Below are positions 27,062 through 35,780 of a stretch of DNA of 64,000 nt, piece by piece. The position numbers were made by a program, and so were the translations under genes. This DNA is from Blautia faecicola. GTDB taxonomy: Bacteria > Bacillota > Clostridia > Lachnospirales > Lachnospiraceae. The stretch lies in contig NZ_SDKC01000001.1 of NCBI RefSeq assembly GCF_004123145.1, forward strand, positions 2,947,501-3,011,500, written 5' to 3'. How positions within the stretch are numbered: the first letter of the stretch is position 1; the number at the start of each line of letters is the position of its first letter. The notes beneath the pieces were generated by a model. The model ran no database searches and was not told where the DNA came from. It saw only the letters and a program-made list of their open reading frames with translations.

Positions 27062-28057
27062 TTAATAGTCCAGACGTCTGTAATATCTTCTGATTTCCAT
27101 AGGATGACAATTGACTTTTTCCATATGTGCATCAATTCTCTGTGTTACCGCATGCATCACTAAATGTGATATATATCCTCTGTACTCTGGACTAATTCCT
27201 TTTAATTCAAATTTCTTGGTATCAATAATATTGTATTTTCCACAAATGCGTGGCAAGAAGTTTGCAACGCGCTCGCTCAATGATCTCTGAGAATCTTCCC
27301 CAATAAATACTGTAACTGGTGTGTCTTTGTCAATTATTTCTAACATTCCATGGAAAAATTCTGCACTGTGGATAGATTTTGTACGAATCCAATGCTGTTC
27401 TTCCCAATAACACATTGCATAAGAATATGTGGCACCATACTGGTTCCCAGCCCCAACAAAATAATGAATTTTGTCGTCCTTATGACGATTTGCAAATTCT
27501 TCTCCGAAAGCATCTGCTTCCTTTTCAACTTCCACAAGTGCAGTTGCCAAATACTGATCCAACTCCTTGTATAAATCCTCATATTCTGGAAATTCTCCTG
27601 CATTGTACATAAATCTATCTGCTACCATATAAAATTTCAATTGTTCATTGGCAGGATATGTAATCACATAGTCTACAAGTTTTGCAAGTTCTGCAGTAGC
27701 AACATCAATAAAACCAATCACCCTTGCTCCACTCTTCTGTGCTTTTTTTACTCCATCTACGATTTCAGAAGTTGTTCCTGTAACAGACGAAATAATTACA
27801 ATAGTTCCTTCTCCAACTTTTTTATTTCCAGTTGTCAAATACTCTGCTGCGTTTTCAACAAAAAATGAAAGTTCTGATTTTTCTTTCATATGGACCTCTG
27901 CCTGGAGGCAAGATGCATATGTTCCACCGATACCGAGCCAACAAATATTCTTGTATCCTTCTTTACAAATTCCATCAATCAATTCATTAATTTGATTTCT
28001 CAGAGCAAGCGCTCCATTCACACTTTCAATCTGTTTCTGTTCATTAAATTTCAACAT
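27062..28057 (-). CDS. frlB: SIS-domain sugar-phosphate deglycase (FrlB-like)
   Basis: A 331-residue protein with two SIS domains: GIGGTYASCLQAEVHM near residue 42 and ISSVTGTTSEIVDGVKKAQ near residue 90 bind the sugar phosphate. It ends HPMEIRRYYRRLDY, a tail like that of fructosamine-6-phosphate deglycases. These enzymes cleave fructoselysine 6-phosphate to glucose 6-phosphate and lysine. It is first in the minus-strand operon and divergent from two GntR genes. GfrF-type glucoselysine deglycase is an alternative. Confidence 0.75.
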   Translation of the reverse strand: MLKFNEQKQIESVNGALALRNQINELIDGICKEGYKNICWLGIGGTYASCLQAEVHMKEKSELSFFVENAAEYLTTGNKKVGEGTIVIISSVTGTTSEIVDGVKKAQKSGARVIGFIDVATAELAKLVDYVITYPANEQLKFYMVADRFMYNAGEFPEYEDLYKELDQYLATALVEVEKEADAFGEEFANRHKDDKIHYFVGAGNQYGATYSYAMCYWEEQHWIRTKSIHSAEFFHGMLEIIDKDTPVTVFIGEDSQRSLSERVANFLPRICGKYNIIDTKKFELKGISPEYRGYISHLVMHAVTQRIDAHMEKVNCHPMEIRRYYRRLDY

Positions 28058-28100
28058 AGTGTTTTCTCCTTTCCCTTCCTTTGTATTGGTGACTATTTTT

Positions 28101-28256
28101 AAATTTAATATACCACTTTTTTTATTTTTTTCAATACTTCATGTAAAGAATATTGAATATTGTTGTATTTTTATAAATACAAATGCATTTATTTATGCAC
28201 AATGTATATATTTCTTTTATTCTGGTATGAAACACATTTCAAATTTACTATACCAG
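28101..28256. promoter_or_regulatory. Repeated operator sites between frlB-like and gntR genes
   Basis: TGGTATATTAAATTT (minus, 28115-28101) and TGGTATAGTAAATTT (minus, 28255-28241) are near-identical direct repeats. A third half, CTGGTAT on the plus strand at 28222-28228, faces ATACCAG at 28250-28256. TGGTATA-type sites suit GntR/UTRA regulators, so the two downstream regulators probably bind here. The rest of the AT-rich 28058-28373 gap holds the divergent promoters. Confidence 0.55.
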
Positions 28257-28334
28257 TTTTTATATTTATTTTTTATTTATTCATTTCTTTTTTCCTTTCC
28301 ATTTGCTTTTTAAGAACTGACAACGTATAATTTG

Positions 28335-28360
28335 ATTATAATTTACAAGTAAATTATAAT
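28335..28360. promoter_or_regulatory. 12+2+12 palindrome before the first gntR gene
   Basis: ATTATAATTTAC (28335-28346) and GTAAATTATAAT (28349-28360) form a perfect inverted repeat ending four bases before the AGGAG ribosome site of the first GntR gene. It overlaps TATAAT-like sequence and would be well placed for autorepression. Confidence 0.55.
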
Positions 28361-28373
28361 ATTAGGAGTTCTT

Positions 28374-29084
28374 ATGAAAAAAAACTTATTAACTTTAGAT
28401 GTTGCATTATCAAAAGAAATCAAATACATGCTAAAGGAAGAACACTATCTTCCAGGTGACAAACTGCCTTCGGAACGAAAGCTGGCAGAGCTGTTTCATG
28501 TACAACGCTTAACTGTTCGTGGAGCCTTGAATCTGTTACTTCAAGATAAAACAATTATCTCAAAACCAAGAAGTGGTTATTACGTAGCGCCTAAACGCAT
28601 TTTACAATCCATTCGTAATTTTTCCTTACATTCAGAGGAATATAGCGGACAATTAACTTACGAATTATATGATTTCAAAAAAATAGAAGCAGATAACTAT
28701 CTTGCAAGCGAAATGTTACTTCCTGAAAAATCGAAAATATACAAAATTGTTTGGCTTTATTCAGATGGTACTCAACTAATTTGTATCAATACAACTTATA
28801 TTCCTGAATATATCTATCCAGATCTCACCCAACAAATTGCTGCTTCTGCTCCTGCAATTGATTTGATTACAAACAATCGTCAAATAACCTTGGCAAAATC
28901 GAATCAAAAAGTCACCTTACTTTACGCAGACACAAAGACTGCTCAAATTTTAAATATTCCTGTTGATAGCCCTTTAATGAAATACAAAGGGCTCATGTAT
29001 GATAAACAAGGACATCTTGCAGTCTTTTTTGAAAATAATATGCTAATTGATCGTTTTGGTTTTATCAGGGAGGTAGTTTTATGA
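28374..29084 (+). CDS. GntR/UTRA-family regulator 1
   Basis: A 236-residue regulator with an N-terminal winged helix (YLPGDKLPSERKLAELFHVQRLTVRGALNLL; residues ~24-70) and a C-terminal UTRA effector domain. Such proteins sense phosphorylated sugars; FrlR of fructoselysine operons is in this family. Transcribed divergently from the frl-like genes and overlapping the second GntR gene by four bases (ATGA). AGGAG lies five bases before the ATG. Confidence 0.85.
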   Translation: MKKNLLTLDVALSKEIKYMLKEEHYLPGDKLPSERKLAELFHVQRLTVRGALNLLLQDKTIISKPRSGYYVAPKRILQSIRNFSLHSEEYSGQLTYELYDFKKIEADNYLASEMLLPEKSKIYKIVWLYSDGTQLICINTTYIPEYIYPDLTQQIAASAPAIDLITNNRQITLAKSNQKVTLLYADTKTAQILNIPVDSPLMKYKGLMYDKQGHLAVFFENNMLIDRFGFIREVVL

Positions 29085-29818
29085 GCAATGATGATGTATT
29101 AGCCGCACAAATAAAATCTAGTATCATTACAAAAATTAAAACACAGGAATATCTTCCTGGGGAGTTGCTTCCCAGCGAACGGGATTTTGCAACAATGTAT
29201 AGTGTAAGTCGATATTTGATTCATGACATCTTTGACGAATTAATTAGCCAACATTACTTAATTCGCGTTCACGGAAAGGGAACTTTTGTCCGCAAACCCG
29301 AACAAAATCGAGTTGCTTTAGGAGTACTAAATGAATCAAAAAATGCCAGCTTTACCTCTTTAGTTCGTAACTTTGGTATTGAAATTTCCAATAAATGCTT
29401 AGGCACAGGTATAATCAAAAACAGAAAATACTTTGCAGATAAACTTGGACTTTCTGAAGAAGATGAAATATACGGTATTCATCGAATTCGTCTTGGAAAC
29501 AAGGAACCTCTTGCAATTGAGTTTACCTATGTTCCTATTCATTTTTTTTCAGATATCGATAATTACAATTTTGAGCACATATCGCTTTATGATTATATGA
29601 AATCCAAAAATCATTTGCCTGTAAAATTTAATGAGACAATGATGATGGTAGAAGCTGGCGAAAAACTTCAAAAACACCTTCATCTTCCAAGTGCCACCTC
29701 TATCGTCAACTATATTGAATTCATAGGATACGATGAAAATGGTAATTTAGTTGAATATACAGAAAGTTATTCACGCCCTGATAAACTTGAAGTGCGCTTT
29801 GTCACAAATGATATCTAA
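29081..29818 (+). CDS. GntR/UTRA-family regulator 2
   Basis: A 245-residue paralogue of the preceding gene: wHTH (YLPGELLPSERDFATMYSVSRYLIHDIFDEL) and UTRA domain (NKEPLAIEFTYVPIHFFSDI ... NLVEYTESYSRPDKLEVRF). The start overlaps the first regulator's stop, with AGGGAGG upstream, so the two are made together. The N-terminal recognition helices differ, suggesting different operators or a heteromeric regulator. Confidence 0.85.
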   Translation: MSNDDVLAAQIKSSIITKIKTQEYLPGELLPSERDFATMYSVSRYLIHDIFDELISQHYLIRVHGKGTFVRKPEQNRVALGVLNESKNASFTSLVRNFGIEISNKCLGTGIIKNRKYFADKLGLSEEDEIYGIHRIRLGNKEPLAIEFTYVPIHFFSDIDNYNFEHISLYDYMKSKNHLPVKFNETMMMVEAGEKLQKHLHLPSATSIVNYIEFIGYDENGNLVEYTESYSRPDKLEVRFVTNDI

Positions 29819-29896
29819 ATTTGCTTTAATTTTACCGTTTAGTATGTGTATGCACCATAAACAAAACAAGATAGAATATACACAAAATAATACTTT

Positions 29897-29962
29897 TGTT
29901 AGGGGCGGGGAAAATTGACCACCTAAAGCCGCTTAGAATTAACCATTTTTAGTCGGATAGAA
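29897..29962 (+). mobile_element. Solo IS21-like element end
   Basis: Starting TGTTAGGGGCGGGGAAAATT, the stretch carries TTGACCACCT and a related AATTAACCATTTTT block spaced about 20 bases apart, resembling the multiple transposase-binding repeats at IS21-family ends. No istA or istB is present. Recognition is from memory of related ends. Confidence 0.4.
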
Positions 29963-30034
29963 AAGTCATTGTATTTTTCTCTTCATGTTCTAAAATGATG
30001 TACATATTCGTAGGTGTAATGAGTTTTATTTGGA

Positions 30035-30194
30035 AGTTCACTATGAGGGGACTTCGGAACAGGATGAGTCGATACAACGGGTACTTGCTGAACGTGGTAA
30101 AACCGTGTACGCAACCGCTGTGCGAGCTGGCGCAATTCTCGTGGATAATGGAAACCTTAAACTGCTCGGTGATGTCAAGGTGTTTGGCAGATAG
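30035..30194 (+). pseudogene. 3' fragment of an unidentified gene
   Basis: An open frame without a start reads EVHYEGTSEQDESIQRVLAE, then RGKTVYATAVRAGAILVDNG and NLKLLGDVKVFGR, and stops at 30194, 18 bases before the next gene. Codon use looks protein-like and matches the more GC-rich downstream genes rather than the AT-rich gntR side. I do not recognise the family; it looks like the tail of a gene cut by the adjacent IS end. Confidence 0.45.
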
Positions 30195-30211
30195 AGCTAC
30201 GGAGAAAAGAT

Positions 30212-31894
30212 ATGAATTTTGTAACGAAAGAACCAATAAACAAAGGCTGGTCGAGTGATAAAAAATACTGTGTTACCGACGAAAACGGCACACGGTATCT
30301 TTTGCGTGTTTCCGATATTGCACAGCACGACACAAAGCAGTCTGAGTTTAATATGATGAAACAGGTCGCTTCTTTTGGAGTGCCTATGTGCCAGCCCATT
30401 GAATTTGGCACTTGTGAGGATGGCGTTTATTCCATTCAAAGTTGGATTGACGGCGAAGATGCAGAACAGGTCATGTCGGGCTATTCTGATACCGAGCAAT
30501 ATGTATATGGCTTGGAAGCAGGACGTATTCTTCACAAGATCCACTCCATTCCTGCTCCTGCAACGCAGGAGGATTGGGAAATCCGTTTTAACCGCAAAAT
30601 GGATTATAAGATCAAAAAGTACGTTGAGTGCCCCATCAAGTATGAGAACGGACAGGCATTTATCGACTACATAAACGAGAACCGTCATTTGCTGAAAAAC
30701 AGACCGCAGGTATATCAGCACGGCGATTACCACATCGGCAATATGATGATCGACAGAGGCGGTCAGCTCCACGTTATCGACTTTAACCGTAACGATTACG
30801 GTGATCCATGGGAAGAATTTAACCGCATTGTTTGGTGCGCTCAGAAAGCTCCTCTCTTTGCTTCCGGTATGGTAAACGGATACTTTGATAATAACGTACC
30901 TATGGAGTTTTGGAGATTGCTTGCTCTTTACATTTCAAGCAATACTCTCTCATCTGTATATTGGGCGATTCCGTTCGGACAGGATGAAGTGAACACCATG
31001 CTGAACCAAGCCAAGGAGGTTCTGTCTTGGTACGATAATATGCGTAATCCTGTGCCGACATGGTATTTCAAAGGGTATTATCTGCAGTACATCGACGGGA
31101 TTCCTTTCAAGCTGAAAAGTACTTTTGATTTCAGCTTTATGAAAGAGTATGGAACAGTGTTCAAGGTTTACGATGACCAGGATTCCGGAAACATCTGCTT
31201 TGGTACTGAAAAAAACGGTCAGCGTTATTTTGTAAAGTTCGCCGGTGCTCCTACCGAGCAGTACGGCGGCGATCCTACAGATGCTATCTCCAGATTGAAG
31301 GCTACTCTCCCGATTTACAGCGATCTGAAGCACGAGAATCTGATTGAGCTTATTGAAGCCAAGGAAATTGGCGCCGGGTTCGCTATGGTATTCAAGTGGG
31401 TTGCTGGCGATTGTATGGGCAGAATGTACCCCGCGGCATATCGTCGCTTTATTCAGCTTCCCATCAATGACAGGCTCGCTGTGTTCAGCGACATATTGAG
31501 CTTCTTGGAATGTGTTGTCTCGCGCAATTATGTAGCCATAGATTTTTATGACGGCAGCATTATGTATGATTTTGTGAACGGAAAGACTACAATCTGCGAT
31601 ATTGACCTTTTCCGCAAACAACCGTGTGTCTACGATATGGGACATATGTGGGGCAGCTCTCGCTTCCAATCCCCGGAAGAACATCAGCTCGGAGCCGATA
31701 TTGATGAAATTACGAACGTCTATACTCTTGGTGCTACCGCTTTTGCGCTCTTTGGAGAGTATAACCGCACACGGGAAAAGTGGCAGCTCAGCGACAAGCT
31801 CTTTGAGATCGCAACGAGAGCAGTAAGTGATGATCGTGCCAACCGTCAGCAAACAATCAGACAATTCACAGCAGAATGGGAGGCGGCACAATAA
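30212..31894 (+). CDS. Fusion of APH-type phosphotransferase and protein-kinase-like domain
   Basis: A 560-residue protein with two kinase folds in tandem. The first (~1-290) is an aminoglycoside/choline phosphotransferase-like domain with YQHGDYHIGNMMID (catalytic Asp) and VIDFNRND (metal-binding Asp). The second (~315-555) is a Ser/Thr-kinase-like domain with YFVKFAG (Lys), NYVAIDFYDGSIMYD and TICDIDLF in place of HRD and DFG, followed by SPEE. Substrates are unknown; antibiotic phosphorylation is possible but unproven. Its stop shares a base with the next start (TAATG). Base composition differs from the AT-rich genes before it, suggesting separate acquisition. Confidence 0.8.
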   Translation: MNFVTKEPINKGWSSDKKYCVTDENGTRYLLRVSDIAQHDTKQSEFNMMKQVASFGVPMCQPIEFGTCEDGVYSIQSWIDGEDAEQVMSGYSDTEQYVYGLEAGRILHKIHSIPAPATQEDWEIRFNRKMDYKIKKYVECPIKYENGQAFIDYINENRHLLKNRPQVYQHGDYHIGNMMIDRGGQLHVIDFNRNDYGDPWEEFNRIVWCAQKAPLFASGMVNGYFDNNVPMEFWRLLALYISSNTLSSVYWAIPFGQDEVNTMLNQAKEVLSWYDNMRNPVPTWYFKGYYLQYIDGIPFKLKSTFDFSFMKEYGTVFKVYDDQDSGNICFGTEKNGQRYFVKFAGAPTEQYGGDPTDAISRLKATLPIYSDLKHENLIELIEAKEIGAGFAMVFKWVAGDCMGRMYPAAYRRFIQLPINDRLAVFSDILSFLECVVSRNYVAIDFYDGSIMYDFVNGKTTICDIDLFRKQPCVYDMGHMWGSSRFQSPEEHQLGADIDEITNVYTLGATAFALFGEYNRTREKWQLSDKLFEIATRAVSDDRANRQQTIRQFTAEWEAAQ

Positions 31895-32235
31895 TGAAAG
31901 CTATTGCATTTTGGGGTCTTGCGTGTTGCGTTTGTTCCGAAAATAAAGGCTGTGTAGGTTGCCAAGACGGAGGCTGTGAAAGCCACGGCTGGTGCAAAAA
32001 CTATAACTGTTGTAAAGAAAAAGGGCTGAACGGCTGTTGGGAATGTTCTGAATTTCCTTTCACCGGATGTATGCTCGATGAGCCCCGTATTCGTGCTTTT
32101 GCAGAGTTTGCAAGAAGATATCGTGTACGGACTGTTATTTTACACCTGTTTCTCACAGGCATACCTCGCTTCAACACAATCAGTCACCCAAAAGCATTGG
32201 AGGCTCGCTACAAGGCTCACTGGCGATTACCTTGA
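31894..32235 (+). pseudogene. DUF3795-like protein, frameshifted
   Basis: ATG 31894 opens a Cys-rich protein (GLACCVCSENKGCVGCQDGG, CNYNCC-like and CWECSEFPFTGCMLDEPRIR blocks) typical of DUF3795, a small metal-binding-type family. After EFARRY, near 32118, the frame changes character (VRTVILHLFLTGIPRF) and runs to 32235. The expected family ending resembling RLTGDY appears in another frame near 32215-32235. This suggests one or more frameshifts and an inactive or altered C-terminus. It is translationally coupled to the kinase fusion. Confidence 0.6.
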
Positions 32236-32278
32236 CCAGACTTTCACTAGCAAGCTGATAACAGCTTGCAGAACACAC

Positions 32279-32339
32279 GACTTTCACCTGCGAGAGCGCG
32301 CCCATGGCGCGCAAACGAAACGTGCGCCGCAAGGCGCAC
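32279..32339 (+). repeat. 61-bp twin-hairpin repeat, copy 1
   Basis: Identical base for base to 35592-35652 and in the same orientation. It contains GCGCGCC-CAT-GGCGCGC and GTGCGCC-GCAA-GGCGCAC, two 7-bp stems, the second with a GNRA tetraloop. It is followed within ten bases by a terminator hairpin, as is the other copy. It resembles an extragenic palindromic repeat. Confidence 0.8.
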
Positions 32340-32342
32340 ATA

Positions 32343-32388
32343 TTAAAAAAATTGGGAAAGTGAAACTTTTCACCTTCCCAATTTTTAT
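32343..32388. terminator. Bidirectional terminator
   Basis: AAAAATTGGGAA (32346-32357) pairs with TTCCCAATTTTT (32375-32386), with A and T runs on both sides, between the DUF3795-like gene and the end of the nitroreductase gene. Confidence 0.75.
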
Positions 32389-32447
32389 CCTGCGAGGTCA
32401 AAAAAAGCCAGCAAACCCCGTCCCTAAATGGCATCCTAAACGGCACC

Positions 32448-33173
32448 TTATCTAAACTGCTCCAAATATTCTGTTACTGATTTGCTCATTTCCTTCGAAA
32501 AGTCTGAATTATACTTTCGATTACAAAATGCACTGCACCACTCTTCGTAGGTGCTGTTTTTACACTTATATGCAAACATCTCTCGCAATTCATCCCCCTC
32601 CATATTACGATATGTATTCTCATGCACAATATGTTTCTGTTCACACCGTTCTGGTTTTTTACGCTTCATTTGTTGCTTTGTAGGCCAGCCAAATACTATC
32701 ATAACTGCCGGAAATACATATTCTGGCAATTGTAAGAGTTTTCTCTGCTCTTCGCAATTCTCCATAATGTCACCAATATAACAGGAACCAATGCCAAAGC
32801 TTTCTGCTGCTACCACTGCATTCTGTGCCGCAATGGCTGTATCTGTTACCGCAAGCATCAAATCTCCTACATCCGGTTTTCTTGGTTTGCACCCTGCTTC
32901 CAGATAAGCATCATACCACTTCTTACAATCTGCACAGAACACCAGAACCATCGGTGCCTTTGCAATAAATGGCTGGTGGTCGCAGCTTTCTGCAAGTGCT
33001 TCTTTTAAATTTTGATCTGTAATATCCAAAATTGTATACAACTGCTGACATCCTGCTGTCGGAGCCTGCATAGCTGCCTCTAAAATCACATTCTTCATCT
33101 CGTTTGGGATTGCTTTTTCTTCATATACTCTCACTGATTTTCTGTTGTATAAACTTTCTATAATTTCATTCAT
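32448..33173 (-). CDS. Nitroreductase family flavoprotein
   Basis: A 241-residue FMN-dependent nitroreductase. The N-terminal LYNRKSVRVYEEKAIPNE (FMN-phosphate Arg-x-Ser-x-Arg), APTAGCQQLYTILDI and GIGSCYIGDIMENCEE match NfsA/Frp-like enzymes. The C-terminal extension is Cys- and Lys-rich (EWCSAFCNRKYNSDFS). The substrate is unknown. It is transcribed alone from the promoter at 33233-33261. Confidence 0.85.
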   Translation of the reverse strand: MNEIIESLYNRKSVRVYEEKAIPNEMKNVILEAAMQAPTAGCQQLYTILDITDQNLKEALAESCDHQPFIAKAPMVLVFCADCKKWYDAYLEAGCKPRKPDVGDLMLAVTDTAIAAQNAVVAAESFGIGSCYIGDIMENCEEQRKLLQLPEYVFPAVMIVFGWPTKQQMKRKKPERCEQKHIVHENTYRNMEGDELREMFAYKCKNSTYEEWCSAFCNRKYNSDFSKEMSKSVTEYLEQFR

Positions 33174-33232
33174 TCTTTACTATACCGCCTTCCTTTTGCA
33201 TTACTTTCTGTCTTATAAATTTCATATTTTTC

Positions 33233-33261
33233 ATTATAAATGTTAGTACTTGCAAGTGCAA
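33233..33261 (-). promoter_or_regulatory. Promoter of the nitroreductase gene
   Basis: TTGCAC (33261-33256) and TATAAT (33238-33233) are 17 bases apart on the minus strand. A 10-bp palindrome ACTTGCAAGT (33248-33257) overlaps the -35 box and spacer and may be an operator. Nothing else definable is seen in the 33174-33483 gap. Confidence 0.65.
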
Positions 33262-33483
33262 GGTGATAGTATCCGCAGTGCTGGATTTTCTTCCACAATT
33301 CTCATTGTTTCTTACTGAATGATGATACTTTTTTCGCCCTTAATCCCATAAAAACAACCGTTTACCGATTTTTTAACCTGTTTTCATAAAGCTTAACGAA
33401 GACTCTGAGGTGCAATACTTTCTGTAAAATTATTATACCCCTCTGCTGAAAAATGGGTATACAGATTTGAAAAGTTGCAACCA

Positions 33484-35555
33484 CTACACACAATATTCAC
33501 ACAAAATTCTCTTTATGTTTTCAATTTTTATAGGCTTTGCCAAGTGAGCATTCATTCCTGCTGCCAGACACTTTTCTTTATCTTCTCTGAATGCATTTGC
33601 TGTCATGGCAATAATCGGGATCGTCTCAGCATCTGGATGTTTCAGTGACCGGATTGTTTTTGTCGCAGTAATCCCATCCATTACAGGCATCATGATATCC
33701 ATCAGAATTGCGTCAAAATAACCTTCCGGTTTCTCCTGGAACATTCTGACCGCCTGCAATCCATCTCTTGCAACTGTCAGATTTGCACCTTCATCAGACA
33801 ACAGCGTTTCTGCAATTTCTGCATTCAGTTCATTATCCTCCACCAGCAATAAGTTTAATCCGCTGATATCCATCTGTGCCGCTGTTTTCTTTGCTGTATC
33901 TGGTGCGGGAGCAAGTTTAAACGGAATCCTGATGATAAAGGTTGAGCCAATGCCTTCTTCGCTTTTAACTTCAATAGTTCCACCCATCTTTTCAATCAGA
34001 CCTTTTACAATCGCCATTCCCAGTCCAATTCCCTGCTGTGTACTTCTTGCATCCTCTCTTTCCTGCGAAAACGGCTCAAATATATGCTCCTGGTATTCCC
34101 TGCTCATACCAATGCCGGTATCAGTTATGGTCCACTCATATGTCGTAATTCCGTCAACAGCTTCTGTATAATCTGACACCGTTCTTATCTTGCCGCCAAT
34201 TCGGTTATACTTAATACAATTTCCATAAATATTAAGAAATATCTGTCTTAAATGCAACGGACTTCCATAAATAAAGGGATATCGAAGCCCTTCTTTTTTT
34301 GAACAGAACTGCATCTGGATTCCTCTGTCTTTTGCCCGCTGTTCTATGATAGTCAGAACATCCTGGCTTAATTCCTCAAAATTGATGATTTCCTGCGTCA
34401 GAGGTACATTTCCCTCTTCAATTTTGCTCATCTGAAGGATATCGTTAATAAGAGACAATAGATAGTCTGCAGCTACCTGTATTTTTCTGAAATTTTCCAG
34501 GACCAATTCCCTGTCATCAAAATGTTGCTCAGCAATCTTCAGCAATCCGATAATTCCATTCAGCGGGGTTCTCATATCGTGAGACATCCTGGAGAGAAAA
34601 TCAGACTTGCTTTTATTTGCTTTCTTTTCACTTTCCAAGGCAATTGATTTGTGCATGAAGTCATTTTTATCCAGCATAAGATTCCAATGTTCAATGGTTC
34701 CGTCTTCCTTTATCACTTTCTGTCCGCGATCTTCGATGTATTTGTATATACCATCCTTACAGCGTATCCGGTAAATAGTAGCATAATGATCGAAATGAGT
34801 ATATTGATTTAATGCATCTGCAAGTCCGACCTCCACGTCATCTGGATGAGCAAGGCCGATAATATTACCGCCAGAAGCATCCAACAGTTCCTTTGGTGTT
34901 GCGTAACCGAGCATATTTGCAAATTGTTCTGAAACATATTTGAAAGAGTATTCCGGGTCATCATTACTGATTTTGACGCCGCCGGGGATGGATACGGTAA
35001 ACAACTCCAGCTGACTTTGCAGTTTTTTTGTCAATTTCTCGATCATAGCTGTATGCTTTTTCTCTTCTTCCAGAAGCTTCGCATACTCTCTGTTTGATTT
35101 TTCCAGTGCCCGCTCTTTTTCCTCTAAGCGGTAATGTTCTGTACGGTCAAGAACATAATTAACTGCAATGACATCTCCAGTTTCCTCTTCACGGTACAGA
35201 GCCATGTGATCTTCTGCAAGCATGGGCTCAAAAGTAGCAGTCCTGGTCCAGTATCGGAACGATATATGCCGTTCACCATTTTCAAACCGATTTAATAATC
35301 GTTCTCTGTCAAACTCGTGCAGAAAATCTTTAAGACCTTCCTCAGGTATGGTCAATGCCCATGCATCTACCAGACTCTGTAAGCTTGAATTTTCCGGCAA
35401 ACCTAATTGTTCATTCAGATTATATTTTTTCCATTAACTACCTGATACATGGAACCACGTACGATATTCTTTGTGAGATTGATCACGCAGTATCCATCGG
35501 CAATAGCAAATACCGACTCTTCCAAAAAACGATTATTAATAATATCCTGACTCAT
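33484..35555 (-). pseudogene. Hybrid histidine kinase, broken near its N-terminus by a one-base shift
   Basis: The main frame (33484-35400) holds a coiled coil, a PAS domain (residues ~150-250), HisKA with SHDMRTPLNG, a HATPase with NCIKYN, DTGIGM and GIGLGMAI, and a receiver domain with MDIMMPVMDG and its Lys. The start for this frame would be a TTG at 35400 without a clear site. Upstream, ATG 35555 opens MSQDIINNRFLEESVFAIAD and reaches VVNGKN, then fails; adding one A to the A6 run at 35426-35431 gives VVNGKKYNLNEQLGLPENSS and joins the two parts. So a deletion in a homopolymer, or a sequencing error, splits the gene. Confidence 0.75.
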
Positions 35556-35591
35556 TCAGCTATACATTTCCCACTACCTGGGCATGTTCAG

Positions 35592-35652
35592 GACTTTCAC
35601 CTGCGAGAGCGCGCCCATGGCGCGCAAACGAAACGTGCGCCGCAAGGCGCAC
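35592..35652 (+). repeat. 61-bp twin-hairpin repeat, copy 2
   Basis: Exact direct copy of 32279-32339, 3.3 kb away. It lies upstream of the broken kinase and is followed at 35660-35695 by a hairpin (ACTCCCATAATCA / TGATTATGAGAGT) with a T run. Confidence 0.8.
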
Positions 35653-35702
35653 TACAAAAAAACTCCCATAATCAACTGATTATGAGAGTTTTATGATTTT
35701 CT

Positions 35703-35745
35703 TATGCAATTTGGTGTAAATTTGGTGTAAACACCTTTTCTATAC
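35703..35745 (-). pseudogene. C-terminal coding scrap, integrase-like
   Basis: On the minus strand a frame reads KGVYTKFTPNCIRKS then stop, just inside the right 29-bp repeat. The YTKFTPN ending is similar in style to the scrap at 24712-24805, and both contain the tandem TTTACACCAAA-like motif. Short and uncertain; likely a relic of the island's integrase or of a related element. Confidence 0.3.
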
Positions 35746-35780
35746 TTTAACAAACCTTTTAAAATCAAGGAATATTGAGC

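Noticed and set aside
30197-31891. Minus-strand frames of 191 and 313 codons
   Set aside because: They mirror the kinase fusion, which has the recognised catalytic motifs and an overlapping start with the next gene.
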